Assembly: GCF_001598415.1 (NCBI RefSeq)
Contig: NZ_BCYX01000015.1
Location: 50,852-114,851, forward strand
Length of the DNA stretch: 64,000 nucleotides
From: Sphingomonas mali NBRC 15500
GTDB taxonomy: Bacteria; Pseudomonadota; Alphaproteobacteria; Sphingomonadales; Sphingomonadaceae
Direction of reading: 5' to 3'
The position numbers and the translations under genes are program-made. Positions 50,225 to 59,421 of the stretch are shown here, one piece after another (position 1 is the first letter of the stretch; each line of letters starts with the position of its first letter). Under the pieces are notes generated by a model. It was not told the origin of the DNA. It saw only the letters and a program-made list of their open reading frames with translations, and made no database searches.

Positions 50225-50467
50225 TCCGCCTCCCCACTTGGCTGGCGCACTACATCCTTAGCAGTAAACTACACCAAATTGACTTGGATGTATAACGCAA
50301 TCGTTCAAAGTTCATTACTTTCTTGGCAATTCGGCCCGAAATGGGCGCGATATATACCTTCGATATATATGAGTAAATTTGTTGATGTTGCTTACATACT
50401 ATGGCAACATCGAGAGGAGTCGCTGCGGCTGAGCAAGTGCGGCGAGAGGCGGAGCGCTGTCGGGCCG
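50225..50467. other. AT-rich gap with a perfect inverted repeat
   Basis: This 243-bp stretch between the PAS gene and the M13 peptidase gene is notably AT-rich for this genome. GATGTTGC (50384-50391) and GCAACATC (50404-50411) are perfect inverted arms with a 12-base spacer; GATATATA and TATATATG lie nearby. It probably holds the PAS gene promoter; no coding sequence was recognised. Confidence 0.5.
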
Positions 50468-52519
50468 TTACCAGATCGCCGCTCGATCGGCCGGCGCCAG
50501 ATACAAGGCATCTCCGGCGCCGACGCCGAACGCGCGCACCCATGCCTCCAGGTTCCGGGCGGTCCATACCCGCTGCGCGGCGGGCGCATGCGGGTTGGTC
50601 AGCAGCCGCCGCCTGAGGTCGGCGTCGCGATATTTGAGCCGCCAGATCTGCGCCCAACCCAGAAAGAAACGCTGGTCGCCAGTCAGGCCGTCGATCACTG
50701 GCGGCTCTCGTCCCCCAAGCGAGGCGCGGTATGCGTCATATGCGATCGTCAGCCCGCCGAGATCGGCGATATTCTCGCCGAGCGTCAGCGCGCCGTTGAC
50801 GTGCAGGCCGGGCAACGGCTCGTAATGGTCGAATTGCGCGCTCAGCACCGCGGTGCGCTTCGCGAACGCGGCGCGATCGGCCGCCGACCACCACGACGCC
50901 AGCCACCCCTGTTCGTCATATTTGGCACCCTGATCGTCGAACTGGTGCGTCATCTCGTGCGCGATCGACGCGCCGATGCCGCCATAATTGACCGCCGGAT
51001 CGACCGTCGGATCGAAGAAGGGCGGCTGCAGGATCGCGGCGGGAAAGGTGATCGCGACCTTGGTGTAATTGGCGAAAGCGTCGACCGTCATCGGGGTCGC
51101 GCTCCATTCCCAGCGATAGACCGGCCGCCCGATCTTGGTCGCTTCCCAATCGTGACGAAACTCGGCGGCGCGCACGGCGTTGCCGAACGCGTCGCCGGCA
51201 CGCATCGTCAGGCCGACATAATCGTGCCAGCGGTCGGGATAGCCGATCTGGGCATGGAACGCGGCCAGCTTGCGGTGGGCGCGCACTTTCGTCTCCGGCG
51301 TCATCCAGTCGAGCGCGTCGATCCGGCGGTTAAAGGCCGCGACCAAGTTGCGCACCATCGTCTCGGCAGCGGTGCGCGTCGCCGGCGTGAAATGGTGCGC
51401 GACATAGACTTTGCTGACCTCGTCAGGCACCGCGTCGAGCACAAAGGCGATCGCACGGCGCCAGCGCGGCTCGGGCGTGTCGACGCCATCGATGGCATGG
51501 CCATAGAAAGCGAAATCGGCGGCGCGCAGGTCTGCCGGCAGTATCTCGGCATAACGATGCAGCGTGCGGACGATCAGCATCGCGCGCAGTGTCGCGACGG
51601 GGGCCGAATCGACCAGGCGCAATGTTTGGGCAACGGCATTGGGCTGGCGCACGATGACACGCGTCGTGCGATAGCCCAGCGCCCGCACCAGCGTGGCGAC
51701 GCGATAGCGGGAGCGGCCGGCATCGAGCGAGGACACAGCGACGGGATTGTAGGTGCGGGCCGCGTCTCGGCTGTCGGCGGCCGACCATTGCGTCGCGGCG
51801 ACCGCGGTCTCGAGTCCGATCACTGACTCCGCCGCATTGTGCGGTGTCGCGACGCCAGCGATCCGCAACATCCTGACCAAGTAATCGCGATACGCCGTGC
51901 GCGCCTGCCGCATCGCCGGGGCGTCGGAGGTATAATAATCGCGATCGGGCATGCCGAGCACGCCTTGCGACACAGTGAGCGCATAATGGCCGGGATCGCG
52001 GTCGTCGGGTTCAACCGCGAACGCGATCGGCAGGTCGACCCCCCGCCGGCTGGCCTGCGCCGCCGCCGCCCAATAGTCCTCCGGGGAAGCGATCGCGCGC
52101 AGCGTCGCCAGCCACCCCGCTATCGGCGCCATCCCCAGCCGGTCGACACGATCCTGATCGAGGAAAGCACGATAGGCGGTACCGGCGCGGCTGGTGCGGT
52201 CGCGTGCCAACTCGTCCAGAATGTCATGGACCTGCGTCCGGCTGAGATCGTCGAGCTGGCCGATCGTACCGACACTCGACCGGTCGGCTGGGATCGCGGT
52301 ACGGCGTTCCCAGGCGCCATTGGCGTAGCGGAAGAAGTCGGCCCCCGGCGCGACGCTGCGGTCCATGCCGCTGACGTCGAATCCCGAGCCAACGGCCGGG
52401 CTGCCCGCGCTGCCCTGACCGGGGATCGCGATCGCCGCCACGATCGCCAGGGCAAGCGCACAATCACGGGCAAAACCGGCCAGCCGTCCGATCGCAGGTC
52501 GTTGAATTGATTGGCGCAT
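50468..52519 (-). CDS. M13-family zinc metallopeptidase
   Basis: A 683-residue peptidase of the neprilysin/PepO family. It has a signal peptide (ALALAIVAAIAIPGQGSA), a zinc-binding HEMTH at residues 521-525 and the third zinc ligand in GENIADLGG (E582). The substrate-pocket signature NAFY is replaced by AFANYTKVA, with ANY. The ending APADRAAIW is close to the conserved C-terminus of the family. It acts on short peptides in the periplasm or on the surface. The gene is single; an AT-rich gap lies downstream. Confidence 0.93.
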   Translation of the reverse strand: MRQSIQRPAIGRLAGFARDCALALAIVAAIAIPGQGSAGSPAVGSGFDVSGMDRSVAPGADFFRYANGAWERRTAIPADRSSVGTIGQLDDLSRTQVHDILDELARDRTSRAGTAYRAFLDQDRVDRLGMAPIAGWLATLRAIASPEDYWAAAAQASRRGVDLPIAFAVEPDDRDPGHYALTVSQGVLGMPDRDYYTSDAPAMRQARTAYRDYLVRMLRIAGVATPHNAAESVIGLETAVAATQWSAADSRDAARTYNPVAVSSLDAGRSRYRVATLVRALGYRTTRVIVRQPNAVAQTLRLVDSAPVATLRAMLIVRTLHRYAEILPADLRAADFAFYGHAIDGVDTPEPRWRRAIAFVLDAVPDEVSKVYVAHHFTPATRTAAETMVRNLVAAFNRRIDALDWMTPETKVRAHRKLAAFHAQIGYPDRWHDYVGLTMRAGDAFGNAVRAAEFRHDWEATKIGRPVYRWEWSATPMTVDAFANYTKVAITFPAAILQPPFFDPTVDPAVNYGGIGASIAHEMTHQFDDQGAKYDEQGWLASWWSAADRAAFAKRTAVLSAQFDHYEPLPGLHVNGALTLGENIADLGGLTIAYDAYRASLGGREPPVIDGLTGDQRFFLGWAQIWRLKYRDADLRRRLLTNPHAPAAQRVWTARNLEAWVRAFGVGAGDALYLAPADRAAIW

Positions 52520-52569
52520 CTTGTAGCGGCTCCTCCAGGCCCCGCCTAGCAGCGCGCGACGCGCGCGGG

Positions 52570-53421
52570 CTAGCCCAACAATTCCGCGAAGCGCACAGCA
52601 AAGGTGCGCGCATCGCCCGGCCAGCGCGCGGAGACATAATTGCCATCCTGCACTACCCAGGCCGGGCGTGCATCGTCGATACTATCGCGCGCCAGGCCGC
52701 TCGTCTTGCGCCGGAAATCGGGCGCATCACGCGGCACATCCCTATAGTCCTCCGGCACCGCCAACGCGCGCGTCACCTCGGCCTCGACCGACATAAAGCC
52801 CTCCGGCTGGCCCGGTTCCTCGACATAGGTGCGGTAATAATCGCGATCCCACCAGCGACCGACATGCGCGAGCGTGCTGGCGGCGCGTTCCTGTGCCCAG
52901 GTCAGCGACGCAGTACGGCGGCCGTACAATATTGATTTGCCGTCGTCGCGGCGGCTGCGTGCGGCGAGCAATACGCCGTGGCAGATCGCGCCGACCGGCT
53001 TGTCGGCATCGAAGAACGCCACCACCAGCCGCTGCAGCACCGCGCTTTCGAGATAATCGCGCATGCCCCGCGCGCGATGCCCGCCCGGCAGCAACAACCC
53101 ATCGAAATCGTCGGCCAGGGCTTGATCCCAACGCAGCGGTGCGCGGAAATTCGGATCGCGCTCGAGCTCGGCATACGCACGTCTCGCATCGCGATTGGCG
53201 CGCAGCAACAACCCGATCAGGCGGAGGCGGCGCAACCCCGGCAGCCGACTCCAGGGATCGAGCCCGATACCGTCGAGCATGATCGGGTCGGCCGCAGCCG
53301 GCGCACCGTCCGGTGTCGCGAAGCGCACCTCATGCCCCCGACCAGTCAGCACGCGCCAGCTCACCGCTGCTTCCGACGGATCGAAGTCGCGATGCGGCAG
53401 CGGCATGATGACCCGGGCCAT
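52570..53421 (-). CDS. DJ-1/PfpI-family protein
   Basis: A 283-residue protein of the DJ-1/PfpI (class I glutamine amidotransferase-like) superfamily. The nucleophile elbow is AICHGVLLAA with C147. DGLLLPGGHRARGMRDYL holds the oxyanion region. The opening MARVIMPLPHRDFDPSEAAV is the usual N-terminal strand. It is longer than DJ-1 because of an inserted segment (RRLRLIGLLLRANRDARRAY). Members act as glyoxalases, chaperones or deglycases; the role here is unknown. GGAGGAGA precedes the ATG. Confidence 0.85.
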   Translation of the reverse strand: MARVIMPLPHRDFDPSEAAVSWRVLTGRGHEVRFATPDGAPAAADPIMLDGIGLDPWSRLPGLRRLRLIGLLLRANRDARRAYAELERDPNFRAPLRWDQALADDFDGLLLPGGHRARGMRDYLESAVLQRLVVAFFDADKPVGAICHGVLLAARSRRDDGKSILYGRRTASLTWAQERAASTLAHVGRWWDRDYYRTYVEEPGQPEGFMSVEAEVTRALAVPEDYRDVPRDAPDFRRKTSGLARDSIDDARPAWVVQDGNYVSARWPGDARTFAVRFAELLG

Positions 53422-53927
53422 CGGCGACTCTCCTCCAATCGGTCGGTGACCGTGCCGCAGCGACTCGCGCAAGGCAATCGACACTGGTGGCGGCGACTCG
53501 CGCCCCGAATCGACTAAAAACCGTTCGCGCGCCCTATCCTGCTCATTTCGTCGCGAACGGATCACGGGTCACCGCTGATTTGGCTCGACTCGTCGCGTGA
53601 ATTGTCGCGAGACAAAGTGTCACCGCCGAAACGATCCGGATTTTAGTCGCGAGAATCGCCTCTACCTCGGAAGAACAGCGGAAAACGGCGAGGGGTAGTA
53701 ACTAGATCGAATACTGACGGGCGATTCTTGCCAAATTACCGCAGATATATTGCGCCTTATACGCGGATAGGGCTTTTAGCCTGATCCAATTGTCATCACC
53801 TATTGGTGGTTGCCAAATATAGCCTGTCGTATTTATAAGTAATTATCGCACAATATCAATAAAATACTGTTGCCCGCCAAAGCACTTTGGCCTATTTGAA
53901 GGCCGAACTCGAACTAACGGGTCCACC
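53422..53927. other. 506-bp non-coding region before the acetylation cassette
   Basis: No gene is recognised. The half next to the DJ-1 gene carries TCGCGA motifs (near 53549, 53605, 53646), including the hairpin TTGTC-GCGA-GACAA (53602-53615). The half next to the SGNH gene is AT-rich, with runs such as TATTTATAAGTAATTATC and CACC-TATT-GGTG. It probably holds the promoter and control sites for the four-gene cassette. Confidence 0.5.
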
Positions 53928-54836
53928 ATGCCATTGCCATTCATACTAATGGATCGTTCTGCGGTCCTCCTCCTCGGCGTGTGCGCCGGGTCCGCCATAG
54001 GTCTCGGCTTCGCCGGACACGCCGGTTCTGGCACGTCCGCAGTAAAAGCTCCCGTCTGTGCAATTCCGGCCAAGACGAGCGTCGCACCGTCCGAAGTCGC
54101 CGCCGCGCGCCTATGCGCGTCAGCCCCGCAGAAGCAATTGATCTCCACTTTGCGCCAGGGCCGTGCGGTACGGGTCGCGGTGTTCGGCGATTCGTACGGC
54201 GATGGGGTCTGGTCGGGGCTGCAGCGGCAATTGCCGCGCGCGAGCTTCGATGTCGTCAAATACAGCCAGCCGGCTACCGGCTTCACCCGCTACAAGCGGC
54301 TCAACATCGAGGCGCACACCGCCGAGCAGATCGGGTCCGAACCGATCGACATCGCGGTGGTCTCGTTCGGCGCCAACGACGTACAGGGCATCATCACCGA
54401 CGAGGGCAAATACGGCCCGATGCTCGGCGACCGCTGGAAAGCGCAGATCGCGACCCGGATCGAGCGGTTCGTCGGCCTGCTCCGCCGCCACCATGCGATG
54501 GTCTATTGGGTCGGCCTGCCCCGCATGCGCGAGGCGCAGACCGACAGCGACATGGGCGCGATCAATGATTTCTACGCCAGCGAAATGGCCAAGCTCGAGG
54601 TCCCGTTCATCGACACCCGCCCGCTCGCCTCGGACAAGAACGGCCAATATGCCGCCTATCTGCCCGATCCCAAAACCGGCGAGCGTACCCTGATCCGCGA
54701 AGGCGATGGCATCCACATGTCGATGACCGGCTATCTGTGGATCACCAAGGGGCTGGCATCGCGGATCCGCGACTATGTCGATGCTACCCGCGCGATCGAC
54801 ACGGCTCCCGCTTCGGCGGCCGAGGTCGCGCGGTGA
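53928..54836 (+). CDS. SGNH-hydrolase family protein, first of two
   Basis: A 302-residue protein with an N-terminal membrane anchor or signal (AVLLLGVCAGSAIGLGFAG). The SGNH blocks are VAVFGDSYGDG (nucleophile serine), VVSFGANDVQG (asparagine) and REGDGIHMSMTGY (aspartate and histidine). This resembles the DUF459-type SGNH proteins. It probably handles an O-acetyl group on an exported glycan. It overlaps the next SGNH gene (GTGA) and opens a four-gene cassette. Confidence 0.82.
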   Translation: MPLPFILMDRSAVLLLGVCAGSAIGLGFAGHAGSGTSAVKAPVCAIPAKTSVAPSEVAAARLCASAPQKQLISTLRQGRAVRVAVFGDSYGDGVWSGLQRQLPRASFDVVKYSQPATGFTRYKRLNIEAHTAEQIGSEPIDIAVVSFGANDVQGIITDEGKYGPMLGDRWKAQIATRIERFVGLLRRHHAMVYWVGLPRMREAQTDSDMGAINDFYASEMAKLEVPFIDTRPLASDKNGQYAAYLPDPKTGERTLIREGDGIHMSMTGYLWITKGLASRIRDYVDATRAIDTAPASAAEVAR

Positions 54837-56074
54837 GACCGTTCGCCATACCCCTCGCCATTGTCCTTGCCCTGCTGCCTGGCGCAGCCATTGCCGACAG
54901 TTGCTGGCGCGAGACATGCAATCTCGCGACGCTCAGGCCGGTCTTCGCGCGGCTCGACGCGGCGCGCGCGCGGACCCCGGGCGCGCGCCCGGTGCATATC
55001 ATCCAGATCGGCGACAGCCATACCGCGGGCGATGTGCTGACCGGCGCATGGCGCGACCTGCTCCAGGCGCGCTACGGCAATGGCGGGCGCGGGGTGCTCG
55101 CCGCCGGGCGGCCATGGGACGGCTATATCACCCATGGAGTGACCGCGACGATGTCGCCCGGCTGGCGGACCGCCGCGAGCTTCGGCAAGGGGTCGGACTA
55201 TGCGACGGTGCCGCTCGGCCTGTCGAGCTATTCGCTGACCTCGCTCCAGCCCGGCGCGACGATCGGCCTGACCAGCGACAGCCCCGCAATGGATTTCGAC
55301 CGCTTCGTGCTGTGCGCCATGGCTGGCCCCAATGATGCGACGCTGACCGTGCGGCTCGGCGGAGCCGACCAGCGCATCACGCTCGACGCCACCGTCCCGA
55401 CCCCGCGCTGCACGACGATCCGCAGCGCTACGCCGCAATCGTCGGTCACCGTGACCGCCGGTGATCGTCCCACCACAATCACCTCCTGGGCGACGTTCCA
55501 CGACCAGGGCGGCGTGGTGCTGTCCAATCTCGGCGTGGTCGGCGCGCAGTTGCGGCATTTCGGCCGCACCGACGATGCCGTGATCGCCGAGGAATTGCGC
55601 GCTTATACGCCCGATCTGATTGTGCTGGCCTTCGGCACCAACGAAGGGTTCTCGCCGCACTTCGATCCGCGCGACTACGAGACGGTTTTGCGCGGTCAAA
55701 TCGATCGGTTGCGCACGCTCGCGCCCGGCGTCCCATTGCTGATGCTCGGCGCACCCGATGCGCTGACCCGTAATCAGGCGCTCAAGGCCAATGCCGACGG
55801 CGCGCTGCTCGGCTGTCCCGATGCGGTAACGCCCCCTTTGATCGCGCCGCCGGCGCTCGGGCGGGTTCGCGGCATCCAGCGCGACGTCGCGCGCAATCTC
55901 GGCATCGCCTTCTGGGATTGGCAAACGGCGATGGGCGGCCCGTGCGCCGCACGCGCGTGGACGAACGCGGTGCCTCCGATGATGCGCCCCGACCATGTCC
56001 ATTTCCGCTGGCCCGGTGGTCAGGCGCTCGCCGCCCGGCTCCAGGCCGATCTCGACGCTGCGATGAGCGAGTGA
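54833..56074 (+). CDS. SGNH-hydrolase family protein, second of two
   Basis: A 413-residue exported protein. After a signal peptide (IPLAIVLALLPGAAIADS), the blocks are IIQIGDSHTAGD (serine), VLAFGTNEGF (asparagine) and RPDHVHFRWPGG (aspartate-histidine). It is only distantly similar to its upstream neighbour. Proteins with this architecture (AlgX/AlgJ-like) accept acyl groups from an MBOAT and pass them to a polysaccharide. It starts with GTG 54833 overlapping the upstream stop and ends four bases before the MBOAT gene. Confidence 0.82.
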   Translation: MRPFAIPLAIVLALLPGAAIADSCWRETCNLATLRPVFARLDAARARTPGARPVHIIQIGDSHTAGDVLTGAWRDLLQARYGNGGRGVLAAGRPWDGYITHGVTATMSPGWRTAASFGKGSDYATVPLGLSSYSLTSLQPGATIGLTSDSPAMDFDRFVLCAMAGPNDATLTVRLGGADQRITLDATVPTPRCTTIRSATPQSSVTVTAGDRPTTITSWATFHDQGGVVLSNLGVVGAQLRHFGRTDDAVIAEELRAYTPDLIVLAFGTNEGFSPHFDPRDYETVLRGQIDRLRTLAPGVPLLMLGAPDALTRNQALKANADGALLGCPDAVTPPLIAPPALGRVRGIQRDVARNLGIAFWDWQTAMGGPCAARAWTNAVPPMMRPDHVHFRWPGGQALAARLQADLDAAMSE

Positions 56075-56078
56075 CGCG

Positions 56079-57485
56079 ATGCTTTTCCCGACGCTGACCT
56101 TCGGCCTGTTCTTCCTGGTCGTCTTCCCCGCGGTCTGGGCCGCACGATCGAACGAATGGCGCAAATTGCTCCTGCTCGTCGCGAGCTGGGTATTCTACGG
56201 CGCGTGGGATTGGCGGTTCGTGCCGCTGCTGATCGGATCGGCGCTGATCAACTGGGGCGCCGCCGCGCTGATCGCGCGCAGCGACGATGCGCGCACCCGC
56301 AAGGCGCTGCTGATCGGCGGCGTCGCGGCCAATTTGCTGGTGCTCGGCTTCTTCAAATATTTCGACTTCTTCGCGCAACAGGCGGGCAGTCTATTGACCC
56401 TGTTCGGGATCAATCAGGACGCGCCGCTGATGCAGGTGATCCTGCCGGTCGGCATCTCGTTCTTCACCTTCCAGGGGATCAGCTATATCGTCGACGTGCA
56501 TCGCGGGCGCGTTCCCACGGCGCGGTTGCTCGACATATTGCTGCTGATGTCGTTCTTCCCGCACCTCGTCGCGGGCCCGATCGTCCGCGCCGCCGACCTC
56601 GTCCCGCAATTCCAGCAGACCCCGAAGCTCAATCGCGGCACGGTCTCGATGGGGCTGTTGCTGATCGTCTGGGGGCTGTTCAAGAAAGCGGTGATCGCGT
56701 CCGAACTGGCGACGCAGTTCGTCGATCCCGTTTTCTCGGCGCCTGCCGCCCACGGTTCGCTCGACCTGATCCTCGCGGCCTATGGCTATGCGGTCCAGAT
56801 CTATTGCGATTTCTCGGCCTATTCGGACATGGCAATCGGCATCGCCGCCTTGCTCGGCTACCGCTTCCCGCGCAATTTCGACCGGCCCTATCGCTCGGCC
56901 TCGCTCCAGGAATTCTGGCGCCGCTGGCATATCAGCCTGTCGCGCTGGCTACGCGACTACCTCTATATCGAGGCGCTGGGTGGCAGCCGCGGCGGTAAGT
57001 TCAGACTCTACCGCAACCTCATGATCACGATGCTGCTCGGCGGGCTGTGGCACGGCGCGGCCTGGACGTTCGTCATCTGGGGCGGGTTGCACGGCACAGC
57101 GTTGGTGGTTGAGCGCGTCTGGGCGACCAGCCCGCGCACCCGCGGCATCGTCTTGCCGCATTGGGCGAAGGTCGTGCTGACCTTCCATGTCGTGACCCTG
57201 GGCTGGATCTTCTTCCGCGCCGCAAGCTTCGGCGACGCGCTTGCGTATCTCGGCGGGATCGTCGCGCCGGCGACGGGTGCGGTCACCGTCACGCCGCTGA
57301 TCGTTCTGCTGATCGCATTCGGCCTCGCCATCCATGCGCTGCGCTGGGATTCGATGACGCGCCTCGCCGAGCGCCTCCGCGCGCTTCCCGCTCCCGCCTT
57401 CGCAGGCGCCTTGGTCGCGGCGATGCTGGTGGTCGACGCGATGCGTTTCGAAGGGATCGCGCCCTTCATCTACTTCCGCTTTTGA
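56079..57485 (+). CDS. MBOAT-family membrane O-acyltransferase (AlgI type)
   Basis: A 468-residue multi-pass membrane protein of the AlgI/DltB group, which moves acetyl groups across the membrane for polysaccharide or wall modification. FKYFDFF, the signature region FRFPRNFDRPYRSASLQEFWRRWHISLSRWLRDYLY (core EFWRRWHISLS), and GLWHGAAWTFVIWGGLHG with the catalytic histidine are intact. It is embedded between two SGNH genes and a small membrane protein gene. Its target polysaccharide is not encoded in this window. Confidence 0.93.
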   Translation: MLFPTLTFGLFFLVVFPAVWAARSNEWRKLLLLVASWVFYGAWDWRFVPLLIGSALINWGAAALIARSDDARTRKALLIGGVAANLLVLGFFKYFDFFAQQAGSLLTLFGINQDAPLMQVILPVGISFFTFQGISYIVDVHRGRVPTARLLDILLLMSFFPHLVAGPIVRAADLVPQFQQTPKLNRGTVSMGLLLIVWGLFKKAVIASELATQFVDPVFSAPAAHGSLDLILAAYGYAVQIYCDFSAYSDMAIGIAALLGYRFPRNFDRPYRSASLQEFWRRWHISLSRWLRDYLYIEALGGSRGGKFRLYRNLMITMLLGGLWHGAAWTFVIWGGLHGTALVVERVWATSPRTRGIVLPHWAKVVLTFHVVTLGWIFFRAASFGDALAYLGGIVAPATGAVTVTPLIVLLIAFGLAIHALRWDSMTRLAERLRALPAPAFAGALVAAMLVVDAMRFEGIAPFIYFRF

Positions 57486-57496
57486 GGGAGCCGTCG

Positions 57497-57835
57497 ATGT
57501 CCGACCTCTACGAATTTCCCACCGCCCTGCCCGACCAAGGCGATGACGGCCGCGCGACACTCAAATGGGCCGGCACGATCGTCGTACTGGCCACCTTGGG
57601 GCTGGCGCTGTTCAACCCGACCGCGATCAGCGGCTGGGTCGACGACCTGCCGCCGGGGCCGACCAATGTGCGGCTCGCCGCGATCGGCGAAGACTGGGCC
57701 GAGACCGCTGGCCGTATCGGCTTGGGCGCAGGCCACGCCCGGCTCCACGCCGTTTGGAAGACCGCCGAGCGCGCCGATTGGAAAGGCCGCCAGCCGGTCG
57801 AAATGGCCGCGACCGACCGGCCCGCTACGCCGTAA
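57497..57835 (+). CDS. Small membrane-anchored protein of the acetylation cassette
   Basis: A 112-residue protein that I do not recognise. One membrane segment ([19 protein letters not shown]) follows a charged, acidic N-terminus; the C-terminal part is soluble. The RBS GAGGGAG is good and it begins 11 bases after the MBOAT gene, so it is the fourth gene of the cassette. It may be a partner of the acyltransferase. Its 3' end overlaps the convergent FAD-subunit gene by 11 bases. Confidence 0.7.
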   Translation: MSDLYEFPTALPDQGDDGRATLKWAGTIVVLATLGLALFNPTAISGWVDDLPPGPTNVRLAAIGEDWAETAGRIGLGAGHARLHAVWKTAERADWKGRQPVEMAATDRPATP

Positions 57836-58799
57836 GGTCGCGCAGGCACGCGATCAGTGTGCGCCGCGCAAGCACGATCTTGAAGTCGTTATGGCCGTAT
57901 CCGCGCGCGTCCCTCAGCAGCGCCTCGGCCGCCGCTTCGAACGCCTCGGTGCCGGCGGGTTTACCGACCAGGGTCGCCTCTGCTTCGGCGCAGCGCCACG
58001 GCATCGGCGCCAGCCCGCCGAAGGCCAGCCGCGCCGAGGTGACGACACCATCCTCGACCGCGACCGCCGCCGCGACCGATACCAGGGCAAAGGCATAGGA
58101 AGCGCGGTCGCGCACCTTGCGATAGAGTTGCCGCCCGGGCGGCGGTGGGGGCAGTTCGATGGCGGTGATCAGCTCACCGGGCTGGAGATTGGTTTCTATC
58201 TCGGGCGTATCGCCGGGCAAGCGGTAGAGATCGCCGAGCGCGATCCGCCGCTCACCGCCCTCGGGCAGCGCCGTCACCACAACCGCATCGAGCGCGCGCA
58301 ACGCCACCGCCATGTCCGACGGGTGCGTCGCGATGCACGATGCCGATGCGCCGAGCACCGCATGGATGCGATTGAACCCACCGATCGCGTCGCATCCGCT
58401 GCCGGGCTCGCGCTTGTTGCAGGCGGCCGCAGTCTCGTAGAAATAATAGCAGCGCGTCCGCTGCAGCAGGTTGCCTGCGGTCGACGCCTTGTTGCGCAAT
58501 TGCGCCGATGCGCCCGCCAGCAAGGCCCGGCTCAGCATCGGATATTGCGCGCGGATCAGCGGATGCGCGGCGAGATCGCTGTTGGGCACCAATGCGCCGA
58601 TCCGTACGCCGCCGTCGGCGATCTGCTCGACGCCATCGAGCGCCAGCCGGCTGATATCGACCAGCCTGGCCGGCGTCTCGACCTGCAATTTCATCAGGTC
58701 GATCAGATTGGTCCCGCCGGCAATGTAGCGCCCGCCACCGGCGCCAGCCGTCAAGGCTTCCTCGACACTCGCGGCGCGCGCATAATCGAACGGCTTCAT
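57825..58799 (-). CDS. Molybdo-oxidoreductase FAD-binding subunit (PaoB-like)
   Basis: A 324-residue flavoprotein of the xanthine dehydrogenase/aldehyde oxidoreductase class. FAD-binding motifs [14 protein letters not shown] and [20 protein letters not shown] are clear. The cysteine pattern [21 protein letters not shown] matches the extra [4Fe-4S] cluster of PaoB/YagS; the core is [11 protein letters not shown]. It overlaps the iron-sulphur subunit gene by four bases. The molybdenum-binding subunit normally follows, but here the next gene is on the opposite strand. This is odd and is noted as a finding. Confidence 0.9.
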   Translation of the reverse strand: MKPFDYARAASVEEALTAGAGGGRYIAGGTNLIDLMKLQVETPARLVDISRLALDGVEQIADGGVRIGALVPNSDLAAHPLIRAQYPMLSRALLAGASAQLRNKASTAGNLLQRTRCYYFYETAAACNKREPGSGCDAIGGFNRIHAVLGASASCIATHPSDMAVALRALDAVVVTALPEGGERRIALGDLYRLPGDTPEIETNLQPGELITAIELPPPPPGRQLYRKVRDRASYAFALVSVAAAVAVEDGVVTSARLAFGGLAPMPWRCAEAEATLVGKPAGTEAFEAAAEALLRDARGYGHNDFKIVLARRTLIACLRDLTA

Positions 58800-59311
58800 T
58801 CCGCCGCCTCCGCCAGGCGCTCGGCATCCGCCACCTCGCGGATCGCCGCGACGATCGTCGGATAGGCCGAACAACGACAGATGTTGCCGCTCATCCGCTC
58901 GCGTATCTCCATGTCGTCGAGCGCGACGTGATCGAGATCGTCGCTGACATGGCTCGCCCAGCCCTTCGCCACCTCGTCGAGCATCGCGGTTGCCGAGCAG
59001 ATCTGCCCCGGCGTGCAATAGCCGCACTGAAAGCCGTCATGATGGAGGAACGCCGCCTGCAACGGGCTGAGACGATCCGGCGTGCCGAGCCCCTCGATCG
59101 TCACCACCTCGTCGCCTTCGTGCATCACCGCCAGGCTCAGACAGGCGTTGATCCGCCGCCCATCGACCAGCACGGTGCATGCACCGCATTGGCCGTGGTC
59201 GCATCCCTTCTTGGCGCCGGTCAGACCGAGATGTTCGCGCAACAGGTCGAGCAAGGTGGTGCGAACGTCCGCCTCCACCTCGCGCGCTTCGCCGTTGACG
59301 GTGATCCGCAT
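58796..59311 (-). CDS. Molybdo-oxidoreductase [2Fe-2S] subunit (PaoA-like)
   Basis: A 171-residue iron-sulphur protein. The plant-type cluster motif is [16 protein letters not shown] with a further cysteine in NACLSL. The second cluster is in [12 protein letters not shown] and [10 protein letters not shown]. These are the two [2Fe-2S] domains of the aldehyde oxidoreductase small subunit. Unlike E. coli PaoA, there is no Tat signal, so the protein should stay in the cytoplasm. It overlaps the FAD subunit gene (ATGA). It is divergent from a TonB receptor gene 110 bases away. Confidence 0.93.
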   Translation of the reverse strand: MRITVNGEAREVEADVRTTLLDLLREHLGLTGAKKGCDHGQCGACTVLVDGRRINACLSLAVMHEGDEVVTIEGLGTPDRLSPLQAAFLHHDGFQCGYCTPGQICSATAMLDEVAKGWASHVSDDLDHVALDDMEIRERMSGNICRCSAYPTIVAAIREVADAERLAEAAE

Positions 59312-59421
59312 CGCCTTCTCCCGGGATAAATTGCGCCGTCAGCAAGGCACCGAAACGGCACAATTCTGCGACAATTCAAATGTAGTGGCCTGTATTGCTC
59401 CCGACCAGTAGCGGAAATTAA

